From contig PXES01000131.1 of the NCBI GenBank assembly GCA_003564655.1, positions 1 through 6,293 on the forward strand: a DNA stretch of 6,293 nt. Reading direction: 5' to 3'. Position 1 is the first letter of the stretch. Each line of letters starts with the position of its first letter. Both the position numbers and the translations under genes were made by a program. This stretch comes from Paracoccaceae bacterium. GTDB lineage: Bacteria; Pseudomonadota; Alphaproteobacteria; Rhodobacterales; Rhodobacteraceae. The notes beneath the pieces are model-generated. The model was given only the letters and a program-made list of their open reading frames with translations. It made no database searches and was not told the origin of the DNA. This document shows, piece by piece, positions 1 to 6,286 of this stretch.

Positions 1-204
1 AATCCAAGCCATTGCCGTCAGGCTCGGTTGGGGCATTCCACGAGCGAGACTATCGACACCAAAACCGTCAACCAAAACGATCTGACCGCCAGCAAAAGCG
101 ATCGGCCCGGTGTTTGCATTTTCAAATGGAAATGGCGCGCCAATCTGAATAAAGATGCGAACCAGTATCTTATTGAAATTGCAATATAAATTAGGAGTTG
201 GCAT
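1..204 (-). CDS. Possible partial hypothetical protein running off the left edge
   Basis: On the minus strand a frame is open from an ATG at 202-204 to the left edge, giving 68 codons with no stop inside the window. The same frame is open further upstream to a stop at 361-363 but has no ATG, GTG or TTG there. From about residue 23 onward the translation has a protein-like composition rich in Gly, Val, Ala and Asp (for example FAGGQIVLVDGFGVDSLARG). The upstream part looks less coding-like. No Shine-Dalgarno sequence precedes the ATG, and third-position GC is not raised as it is in the clear genes to the right. I do not recognise a family. It could be the 5' part of a real gene, a fragment of a gene whose start was lost when the adjacent insertion sequence arrived or decayed, or chance. 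A competing plus-strand frame is open over 1-189. Confidence 0.22.
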   Translation of the reverse strand, partial: MPTPNLYCNFNKILVRIFIQIGAPFPFENANTGPIAFAGGQIVLVDGFGVDSLARGMPQPSLTAMAWI

Positions 205-474
205 CGGCTGCGTTCGCGTCTTTCGCAGATCAGAGCCGGAACGTGGGCTGGTTTGAGGTGGGCTGACCGCCTTGGACGATGAATGGATAATGCCGACATC
301 CGGCTTGATTTTGGTTCGCGTCTTGAATGCAACTTTCTGAAGGCTGTCAATTATGAGGCCTCAGTGAAGGCGGCTATGCGCCCCATTCCGGGCGTTCACG
401 TTACCAAGCGTTATCTCTGAAACCGGCCGGTCTGCATGTGTCATGATATTCGCAATAATCAGACAGAAAGCTGG
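1..474. other. Region without a secure gene, left of the IS630 relic
   Basis: I see no gene here that I can support well. Several weak open frames exist. A minus-strand frame is open from the left edge to a stop at 361-363 (listed separately). A plus-strand frame is open from position 1 to a TAA at 187-189. A 45-codon plus-strand ORF runs from ATG 283 to TGA 418-420. None has a recognisable domain or a convincing Shine-Dalgarno sequence, and they overlap one another. A perfect 10-base palindrome, ACCGGCCGGT, lies at 422-431. The segment between it and about 475 does not read as transposase in any frame, so the break that removed the transposase N-terminus probably lies in that interval. The area looks like degenerate accessory DNA beside an insertion-sequence remnant. 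Confidence 0.5.
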
Positions 475-883
475 CGTTTGCTGCACGGTCATCGCAAGAC
501 GACGACCCTCGTCGCCGGGCTGCGGCTCGACGGCATGGTGGCTCCCATGGTGCTGAACGGCTCCATCAACGGCGATCGGTTCGAAGCCTATGTCAGCCAG
601 ATCCTCATCCCCGATCTGAAGGCGGGTGACATCGTGATCATGGACGACCTCTCCAGTCACAAATGCCCGGCTGTACAGCCACGATCGAAGCAGCCGGTGC
701 CGAACTGCGCATTCTTCCGCCCTACAGCCCAGATTTCAATCGAGAACGCTTTCGCCAAACTCAAGGCGCTTCTGCGAAAGGCTGCAGAGCGGACTGTCGA
801 ACGCCATCGGCAATCTCATCGACGTCTTCACTCCAGCAGGTTGCGCCAACTACTTCGCCGCCGCAGGGTACGATGCAGATTGA
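475..883 (+). pseudogene. IS630-family transposase, C-terminal remnant with several frameshifts
   Basis: This is the C-terminal half of an IS630-family DDE transposase, decayed beyond function. It starts in frame 1 with a recognisable HGHRKTTTLVAGLRLDGM segment and continues through VIMDDLSSHK, which carries the second catalytic Asp. After PAV (about 675) one base appears to be lost and the protein continues in frame 3 as TIEAAGAELRILPPYSPDFN. There, about five bases seem missing, removing the Pro-Ile of the usual NPIE motif, and reading returns to frame 1 (ENAFAKLKALLRKAAER, from about 742). Near 793 a further loss of about 11 bases moves reading to frame 2 (LSNAIGNLIDVFTP, then CANYFAAAGYDAD) and the natural stop TGA at 881-883. 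The N-terminal helix-turn-helix part and the first catalytic Asp are absent. The family call rests on remembered IS630 consensus patterns. The lesion sizes are inferred from that consensus. Confidence 0.88.
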
Positions 884-961
884 TCGGGCACTGCTCAAAT
901 GTTCAGTCAGACAATGCCGCCCGCTGAAAGTTCAACATGAAGCGGTACATCCCCGCAAAAT

Positions 962-975
962 GCCGCGTCAGCGGC
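962..975 (+). terminator. Small GC hairpin, possible weak terminator
   Basis: GCCGC at 962-966 and GCGGC at 971-975 form a perfect five-base-pair stem with a GTCA loop. It follows a short A-run (957-960) and precedes TTCTTTC. The stem is short and the T-tract is interrupted, so it would be a weak intrinsic terminator at best. It lies between the transposase remnant and the TadG-like gene, where termination of read-through from the old insertion sequence would make sense. It may equally be incidental. Confidence 0.25.
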
Positions 976-1081
976 TTCTTTCAATCGCCCGAGTCAACTT
1001 CAATGCAGATTGGTATTACAGAAATTTTACCGTCTGCATGTTATGCATGATTTCGTTGATCGAAGACGAGGGGGAGAGACG

Positions 1082-2317
1082 ATGAAAATTGGGCAGCGTC
1101 TTGTTGAGATTTTTAGAAATAAGAGCGGCTCGACCAGCCTCATTTTTGGTCTTGGCCTTTCGGTAATTGCTGCCGTCACAGGAGCCGCAATCGACTACAA
1201 TTGGTGGATCAAACAGCGAGGCGAGCTCCAGGTCATCGCTGACCGAGCCGCTCTCGTGGGGGCGAAAGCTCTACTCGACCGCTTCTACGATCAAAAGGAA
1301 ATACGGGAAGAGGTCGCACTGGCTGCGGCGAGAACTGCAATCGGCGAGACGCGACCTGATTCTACGAGCACTATTACGATCATAGATGACGGAACTGCGA
1401 TAAAGGTCGATATTGAGGAGCCCCCTAATGTCTTTTTCTCGAGGCTTATCGGCCGTGCTCCCGCTTCGCTCGGCCAAACGGCGATTGCAGTCGTCGCTGA
1501 TTCTCTGCCTGTGTGCGTGATCGCGCTCGCACCAAATGAATCTAACGCCATCAGGATCACGGGGAATGCCGGGCTCGATGCTTCCCCCTGCGTAGTATGG
1601 GTCAACTCTTCGGCAGGCCAGGCACTGAGCGTTGGGAGCAACGCAGCGCTCCGGGCGATGCGTAACTGTGTTGTCGGCGGCTTCACAACCTCGCAAAATG
1701 TCATGGCTACCCCTCAAAATTGTGACGTCTACGCGGACCCTTTGGTTAACAAGGTTCAGCCGCAAGCCAAATTCTGTGACTACGTGAATTTTTCGGTTTC
1801 TGGATCGTCTCCAGTTACGTTGGACCCGGGGAGATATTGTGGAGGAATTAAAGTTTCTGCCTCTGACGTCACATTTGGATCGGGCACATACATAATCAAG
1901 GATGGTCCGCTGAAGGTCACTGGCTCCGGAAACATTACGGGGACTGGTGTTGGCATTCACATGACCGGAGCAGGGGGAAGCATCGACATGTCGAGCGGCG
2001 CCCGCCTTAGCCTGCGAGCCCCTTCATCGGGGGACATGGAGGGGCTGGTATTTTCCGGTGATCGACAGAGCGGCATCGCGGACGCAACAGTTTCAGGTGC
2101 AATTTCCCTCGATCTCGAAGGAACCGTATATTTGCCGCGGCACAATATCTCCCTGTCCGGAACATCAGATACCGCCCTCGGGGCCGAGTTCAGCCAGTTT
2201 ATAGGTTATACTTTCAGGCTCACGGGAAATTCTGCAGTCGCGGTTCGGACAAATTACAACAAGAGCGCCGTGCCTCGGATCCGGCTCGAAACCGGAAATA
2301 TCTATTTGCGCCTGTAA
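1082..2317 (+). CDS. TadE/TadG-like pilus-assembly-related exported protein with beta-helix-like C-terminal region
   Basis: This 411-aa protein begins like TadG/TadE-type Flp pilus accessory proteins. A short basic N-terminus (FRNKSGSTS, 11-19) is followed by one membrane segment at about 19-37, then the typical GAAIDY...QRGELQVIADRAALVGAKALL stretch (34-65). In this family the N-terminus anchors in the inner membrane and the rest lies in the periplasm. The C-terminal part, from about 142, is rich in Gly, Ser, Thr and Val in short strand-like repeats (for example TGSGNITGTGVGIHMTGAGG), as in the alphaproteobacterial TadG-related proteins with a predicted beta-helix. Six cysteines (145, 170, 196, 214, 232, 253) all fall in this region, consistent with disulfides in an exported domain. 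I chose ATG 1082 over the upstream in-frame TTG at 1010 because GGGGAG (1071-1076) sits five bases before it and the membrane segment then starts near residue 19. No other tad/cpa pilus gene is visible in the window. Family assignment is firm, but a true role in Flp pili is not shown. Confidence 0.85.
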   Translation: MKIGQRLVEIFRNKSGSTSLIFGLGLSVIAAVTGAAIDYNWWIKQRGELQVIADRAALVGAKALLDRFYDQKEIREEVALAAARTAIGETRPDSTSTITIIDDGTAIKVDIEEPPNVFFSRLIGRAPASLGQTAIAVVADSLPVCVIALAPNESNAIRITGNAGLDASPCVVWVNSSAGQALSVGSNAALRAMRNCVVGGFTTSQNVMATPQNCDVYADPLVNKVQPQAKFCDYVNFSVSGSSPVTLDPGRYCGGIKVSASDVTFGSGTYIIKDGPLKVTGSGNITGTGVGIHMTGAGGSIDMSSGARLSLRAPSSGDMEGLVFSGDRQSGIADATVSGAISLDLEGTVYLPRHNISLSGTSDTALGAEFSQFIGYTFRLTGNSAVAVRTNYNKSAVPRIRLETGNIYLRL

Positions 2318-2366
2318 CGCATGATGCCACGCTCGAATGGAAAAAATGAAGACGCTTTATTACACA

Positions 2367-2389
2367 AGTAACGATTTTAAAAAGTTACT
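2367..2389. repeat. Inverted repeat AGTAAC-N11-GTTACT in the AT-rich leader
   Basis: AGTAAC at 2367-2372 and its exact reverse complement GTTACT at 2384-2389 are separated by 11 bases containing the palindrome TTTTAAAA (2375-2382). The arrangement is compatible with a dimeric repressor or activator site, since the half-site centres are about 17 bases apart, or with a weak hairpin. It lies about 120 bases upstream of the FecR-domain start codon. In DNA this AT-rich, six-base inverted repeats can arise by chance, although these arms each include G and C. Confidence 0.3.
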
Positions 2390-2493
2390 ATTAAATACTT
2401 ATTATAAATATATAAATTTTCATTTTTTTAAGAAAATAATAATTTTAAATATAAAACTTATATTCATAAAATTACATCAAGGTATCAAAACCC

Positions 2494-2500
2494 AAGGAGG
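2494..2500 (+). promoter_or_regulatory. Strong Shine-Dalgarno that fixes the FecR-domain gene start
   Basis: AAGGAGG lies seven bases before the ATG at 2508, a near-perfect ribosome-binding site at ideal spacing. It decides in favour of ATG 2508, which opens directly into a signal peptide. The far upstream in-frame ATG at 2337 has no such site. Confidence 0.85.
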
Positions 2501-2507
2501 AACGACG

Positions 2508-3461
2508 ATGACGATGCTATCGTTCTCTGCGAGAAAAAAGAGATCACCAGTCGGCTCTATCGGTTTGTTAGTCTTTGCCAGCATCGCTACCACGGCGGCG
2601 CAAGCCCACGATGGAACCTGGACAATCATGCGGGTCTCCGGCAACGTCCAACTGATCGAGGATGGCGTTGCCCTTGCGTCATTCTCTGAGAGCATGGCAA
2701 TTCGAGCTGGCACCGGCATCAGGACGGGCGAAAACGGACGAATTATGCTGACGCACGCCGGCGAAAGCATGATGATAACGCCCAACTCAACGGTCACGAT
2801 TCCCGATACTTTTAAGAAAAATGGCCATTCTACTCTCCTGCAAAGGCGAGGCACGGTCCTTTTTGAAGTCGAAAATGATCAGGTGCGGCCTTTTCAGGTG
2901 CTGACGCCCTATCTCGCAGCCGTCGTCAAGGGTACGGAATTTTCTGTGACACTCACCCCGAGTAAAAATTTCGTCGAGGTCGCCGAAGGGCGGGTTGAGG
3001 TTACGGAGTTTCGATCTGGACAAACAGGCCTCGTCTCCGCGGGACAGTCTGCCGTCGTCGAAACGGCGAGCGAGGGTTTGCACGTCATCGGGGCTGGCTT
3101 CCTCCAGCCAATCAGGCAGGGCGTGCCTTTGGGATCGCCAGACATACCAGATGTGGATGTTGCAACATCCACCGAAGTGAATCTCCGCCAGTCCCCCTCT
3201 TCGCCTCAGCCTGAGTCAGATTCAGGCATGCAAAAGAAGGTAAGGGCGACAGAAGGCGGTTCGGATTCCGGTTTCAGATTCGGCAACGACTCGCAGAGTG
3301 TTGGGGTATTGCCCAATTGGTTTTTTTCTATTTTTTCGTGGCGGAAAGAAAATGTGATTCCTTTATTTGTAGGATTTGCGGTCGCATGCGGAGTAGCAAT
3401 GCGCAGAAAGAAAAAAAGAAATGAACATAAATACAAAAAAGATAAAGAAAACGATGAATAA
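2508..3461 (+). CDS. FecR-domain periplasmic protein with signal peptide and C-terminal membrane anchor
   Basis: This 317-aa protein has an N-terminal signal peptide: basic SARKKR, a hydrophobic core at about 16-30, and a likely cleavage after AQA near residue 33. A FecR-type domain follows at about 37-185. Its hallmarks are the AGTGIRTGENGR stretch (67-78), MMITPNSTVTIP (88-99), RRGTVLFEV (113-121), and the diagnostic FQVLTPYLAAVVKGTEFSV (129-147) with VEVAEGRVEVT (156-166). A Pro/Ser-rich linker (about 205-260) leads to one membrane segment at about 283-298 and a strongly basic tail, RRKKKR onward, to residue 317. This predicts a periplasmic domain anchored from its C-terminus, with the tail in the cytoplasm. 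Unlike classical FecR anti-sigma regulators, there is no N-terminal cytoplasmic anti-sigma region and no ECF sigma gene beside it. The next gene, 50 bases on, encodes a CHASE2 sensor, so I infer a partner or ligand-presenting role for that sensor rather than iron-citrate regulation. The 3' end is unusually A-rich (22 G or C in 3411-3500). Confidence 0.88.
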   Translation: MTMLSFSARKKRSPVGSIGLLVFASIATTAAQAHDGTWTIMRVSGNVQLIEDGVALASFSESMAIRAGTGIRTGENGRIMLTHAGESMMITPNSTVTIPDTFKKNGHSTLLQRRGTVLFEVENDQVRPFQVLTPYLAAVVKGTEFSVTLTPSKNFVEVAEGRVEVTEFRSGQTGLVSAGQSAVVETASEGLHVIGAGFLQPIRQGVPLGSPDIPDVDVATSTEVNLRQSPSSPQPESDSGMQKKVRATEGGSDSGFRFGNDSQSVGVLPNWFFSIFSWRKENVIPLFVGFAVACGVAMRRKKKRNEHKYKKDKENDE

Positions 3462-3511
3462 TTTCGTGTAAGATAGAGGAATTTCTTCTGCTCAGAAAAA
3501 CGGAGGGTGTT

Positions 3512-6286
3512 GTGAAAAAAGGGATAATTATTGCTTCAATTATCTTGCTTTTTATCATCGACTTTGTCACCCCCCTTCGTGACATGGCGAACGATTGGCG
3601 ATTCAATTGGTTTCAACGCGATACCACGGACAATCTCGTCCTTGTCGCCATCGACGCTCGCTCCATTGACGCGATCGGAGTATGGCCATGGCCGCGCGAG
3701 GTTCATGCAAACCTGATCGAGGCTCTGGACGAGGCGGGGGCGACGGATATTGTTTTTGACATCGACTTCAGCGCTCGATCAACGCCCGAGGCCGATCGTC
3801 GCTTGGCAGAGGCGTTTGGCGGTGCGAAAGCGGGGATCGCTCTTCCGATTTTTGCACAGCCAGCCATCGATGACGACGGTGCGACTATTCTTCACATCAA
3901 CCGTCCGCTTCCCGAATTTGAGCTCCGAGCCTGGACTGTTCTGGTGAACATGATTCCCGACGCAGATGGGGTCATCCGCCGCTACCCGATCACGGGCGAT
4001 CTCAACGGCAAGAAACTGCCATCGTTAGGTGGATATCTATCCGGCTTCGAATCGGTCGGCGATGCGCCGGTGACCATCGATTTTAGTATTCGCCCAAATA
4101 CTTTTACCGTGGTTTCGGCAATCGATATTCTAAACCATCGCGCCGAGGCATTAGAGACGGTCGCGGGGCGGGCAGCGATCATCGGAGCGACTGCAATCGA
4201 ACTCGGCGACCGGTTCAACGTCCCGGGCGGCAATATCATTCCCGGCGCGGTCCTGCAAATGCTCGCAGCAGAGACCTTGATCCAGGGCCGTACTCTTGAA
4301 ACCATCCCTGGATGGCTTTTCGGAATCTGCCTCGCTCTCCTGATGACAGTAACGGTGCGCTTCTGGAAGCATCGGTTTATGTTTCGCCATACGGCGATAC
4401 TTCTTGGTATATCTATTGCAATAGAGACCTCAGCGGTTCTTGTTCAGGCGCATTTTGCCCTCGTCATTGAAACCGCGTTTGCTCACGTCATGATTTTGGT
4501 CTATCTCGCTGCTCTCGCAATCGACGAGATCGGGTTCGGGCGTCTGATTGAGAACTCCGCACAGCAACGCTTTGACCAGATCGCCATGTCGATTGGAGAC
4601 GGTCTGATCTGCACCAATGCCAGCGGTGAAGTGACCGTCTGGAACAGCGCGGCCAGCCGTATCTTCGGCCACGGCGCCAGGGAAATGATTGGCATGCCGA
4701 TATCCCGTGTCATCGGGGAGAGCGACGGGCGCGACGCGAAAGCGACCGATGCTTCGTTTCTTCATCGGATTACTCCGGGTGAAGCATTGGAATGCACGGC
4801 TGTTCGGGTGACCGGCGAGGTCTTTCCAATTGAGCTCTGCCTGTCCCAGTGGGAGACACCGGAGGCAAGCCTGCAATACGGCATCGTCGTCAGAGATATT
4901 ACGGTCAGAAAACGTGAGGCCGAGCGCATCCGGCGGCTTGCGGAATACGACACGTTAACGAACGTCGCCAATCGCAACAAGATGAACGACTTTCTTCAAA
5001 AGGCGCTAGGCGCGCCGGAAGCAGAGTCCTCGATCGCCTTGATCGCCATTGATCTGAACGGCTTTAAGGAAATTAACGATAGCTTCGGGCACAGCGTCGG
5101 AGACAAAGTACTCGGCTTCGTGGCGGAGACCTTGACCGGGCTTGTCGACAGTTCCGATCTTATCGCACGGCTCGGCGGAGATGAATTCGCTGTCGTCCTG
5201 CGTGAACCAGAGGGTGAGGAACGTGCGGAAATTCTCGCCCGGCAATTTCTGCGGATCCTGGAAGAGAGGCCGCTTGAAATTTTGGGCCGCCCGCTGTTGT
5301 TTTCAGCCTCTCTTGGAATTGCGCGCTATCCTCAGGACTCCTCAAGCGTCAGCGAGCTGCTGAACAACGCCGACCTTGCGATGTATCGCGCGAAAGCTGG
5401 GAATGCCGACGGTTTTTCCACTTTCGATCAGGAACTACGAAAGAAGGTTGATGATCGCCGTGCGCTCGAGGCAGAACTAGGCGAAGCGCTCGTGCGCGGC
5501 GAGTTCGTATTGTATTTCCAGCCGCAGGTCGATCTCGCGGACAATGCGATTATCGGCGCAGAGGCGTTGATTCGATGGGACCACCCGACACGCGGTCTGC
5601 TACCTCCCGCGGCCTTTATCGAGATCGCGATCGAGTCAGCTCACGCCGCTGCGATTGCACAATGGACTATCGAGGAGGCCTGCCGTCAAGGAGCGCAATG
5701 GGTTGCCGCCGGTTTGCCGCTACGCATCGGCGTCAACCTTGCGCCCCTTCAAGTTCGCAGCGGCGATCTGACATCGACAGTGCTCGACATTTTGCACACC
5801 ACCGGATTGCCTCCGCACCTGCTGGAATTGGAAGTGACCGAGAACATCCTTCTAGCCGATGATGAGCGAACAATAGAGACTTTCGCGGCGTTGCGCCGTG
5901 CCGGCATTCGCATCGCTTTCGACGACTTCGGAACGGGCTATGCGAGTCTTACCCACCTGAGACGCTTCCCGATCGACTGCCTGAAGATCGATCGGTCATT
6001 CGTCATGGAGATCGAAAAGAACCCACAAGACAGCGTGATCGTGCGTTCCGTGATCGACCTCACACGCGCACTCGGCATTTCCGTGATCGCTGAAGGCATC
6101 GAGGATGCTCCAGCGGCGAACCTTCTCAAAGACATGGGGTGCCGTGAGGGTCAGGGATATTTCTTCGGTCGCCCCATGACCGCCTCCAATCTGCTTCTTG
6201 CCGCCAAAGCCATTCCGAAAATGTATTCGCAGGAAGCGGATGCGACTGCTGGGTCACAGGTCGCCGGCACATCGAAGGCAGCCTGA
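3512..6286 (+). CDS. CHASE2-PAS-GGDEF-EAL c-di-GMP signalling protein
   Basis: This 924-aa inner-membrane protein senses through an extracytoplasmic domain and acts on cyclic di-GMP. Domains in order are: a membrane segment (about 4-20); CHASE2 (about 22-262, with VAIDARSIDAIGVWPWPRE near 45-63 and TDIVFDIDFS at 78-87); three membrane segments (about 265-285, 292-312, 316-338); PAS with a PAC tail (about 350-470); GGDEF (about 475-640); EAL (about 650-900). The cyclase site looks complete: metal-binding D514, FKEINDSFGH (518-527) and GGDEF at 555-559. The inhibitory RxxD site is replaced by D546-S-S-D549. The phosphodiesterase site also looks complete: EAL 684-686, N742, E774, E777, DDFGTGY 804-810, K825, E861 and Q881. 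The protein may therefore make or degrade c-di-GMP. I chose GTG 3512 because GGAGGG (3502-3507) precedes it and the first membrane segment follows at once. It is probably cotranscribed with the FecR-domain gene. Confidence 0.93.
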   Translation: MKKGIIIASIILLFIIDFVTPLRDMANDWRFNWFQRDTTDNLVLVAIDARSIDAIGVWPWPREVHANLIEALDEAGATDIVFDIDFSARSTPEADRRLAEAFGGAKAGIALPIFAQPAIDDDGATILHINRPLPEFELRAWTVLVNMIPDADGVIRRYPITGDLNGKKLPSLGGYLSGFESVGDAPVTIDFSIRPNTFTVVSAIDILNHRAEALETVAGRAAIIGATAIELGDRFNVPGGNIIPGAVLQMLAAETLIQGRTLETIPGWLFGICLALLMTVTVRFWKHRFMFRHTAILLGISIAIETSAVLVQAHFALVIETAFAHVMILVYLAALAIDEIGFGRLIENSAQQRFDQIAMSIGDGLICTNASGEVTVWNSAASRIFGHGAREMIGMPISRVIGESDGRDAKATDASFLHRITPGEALECTAVRVTGEVFPIELCLSQWETPEASLQYGIVVRDITVRKREAERIRRLAEYDTLTNVANRNKMNDFLQKALGAPEAESSIALIAIDLNGFKEINDSFGHSVGDKVLGFVAETLTGLVDSSDLIARLGGDEFAVVLREPEGEERAEILARQFLRILEERPLEILGRPLLFSASLGIARYPQDSSSVSELLNNADLAMYRAKAGNADGFSTFDQELRKKVDDRRALEAELGEALVRGEFVLYFQPQVDLADNAIIGAEALIRWDHPTRGLLPPAAFIEIAIESAHAAAIAQWTIEEACRQGAQWVAAGLPLRIGVNLAPLQVRSGDLTSTVLDILHTTGLPPHLLELEVTENILLADDERTIETFAALRRAGIRIAFDDFGTGYASLTHLRRFPIDCLKIDRSFVMEIEKNPQDSVIVRSVIDLTRALGISVIAEGIEDAPAANLLKDMGCREGQGYFFGRPMTASNLLLAAKAIPKMYSQEADATAGSQVAGTSKAA

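Larger units (their letters stand above)
2318..2507 (+). promoter_or_regulatory. Extremely AT-rich leader upstream of the FecR-domain gene
   Basis: This 190-base gap separates the TadG-like stop from the FecR-domain start. Within 2371-2480 I count only 11 G or C in 110 bases, about 90 percent AT, against GC-rich coding DNA on both sides. It very likely holds the promoter for the downstream pair and would be a natural target for an AT-binding xenogeneic silencer or a MucR/Ros-type zinc-finger regulator of the kind found in rhizobia. No single -35/-10 pair stands out because TATA-like strings are everywhere. No known riboswitch, including the c-di-GMP GEMM motif, was recognised. The regulatory role is inferred from position and composition. 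Confidence 0.5.

Noticed and set aside
283..420. Plus-strand 45-codon ORF starting at ATG 283
   Set aside because: Its translation looks loosely protein-like (for example MRPIPGVHVTKRYL at the end), but there is no clear ribosome-binding site, no recognised family, and it conflicts with the minus-strand open frame.
361..660. Minus-strand 99-aa open frame
   Set aside because: Most of it lies antisense to the IS630 transposase remnant, whose plus-strand translation matches the family. It has no recognisable domain of its own.
993..1019. Possible promoter GTCAAC-N15-TATTAC upstream of the TadG-like gene
   Set aside because: Both boxes match the consensus poorly and the spacing is short, so it is not distinguishable from chance.
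1038..1050. Short inverted repeat TGCAT-GTT-ATGCA
   Set aside because: Five-base arms with a three-base spacer are too short to call an operator or hairpin without other support.
1271..1960. Long minus-strand open frame of 229 aa
   Set aside because: It is antisense to the TadG-like gene, Arg/Ser-rich and without domain features, a typical shadow of a GC-rich coding sequence.
2318..2507. c-di-GMP riboswitch in the leader before the c-di-GMP signalling genes
   Set aside because: The conserved core of GEMM-type riboswitches is absent, and the near-total lack of G and C rules out a stable aptamer.
3301..3420. LPNWF followed by a hydrophobic helix and RRKKKR as a sortase or PEP-CTERM-like sorting signal
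   Set aside because: No LPXTG or PEP motif is present, the basic tail is too long for those signals, and no processing enzyme gene is visible. A plain C-terminal membrane anchor explains it.
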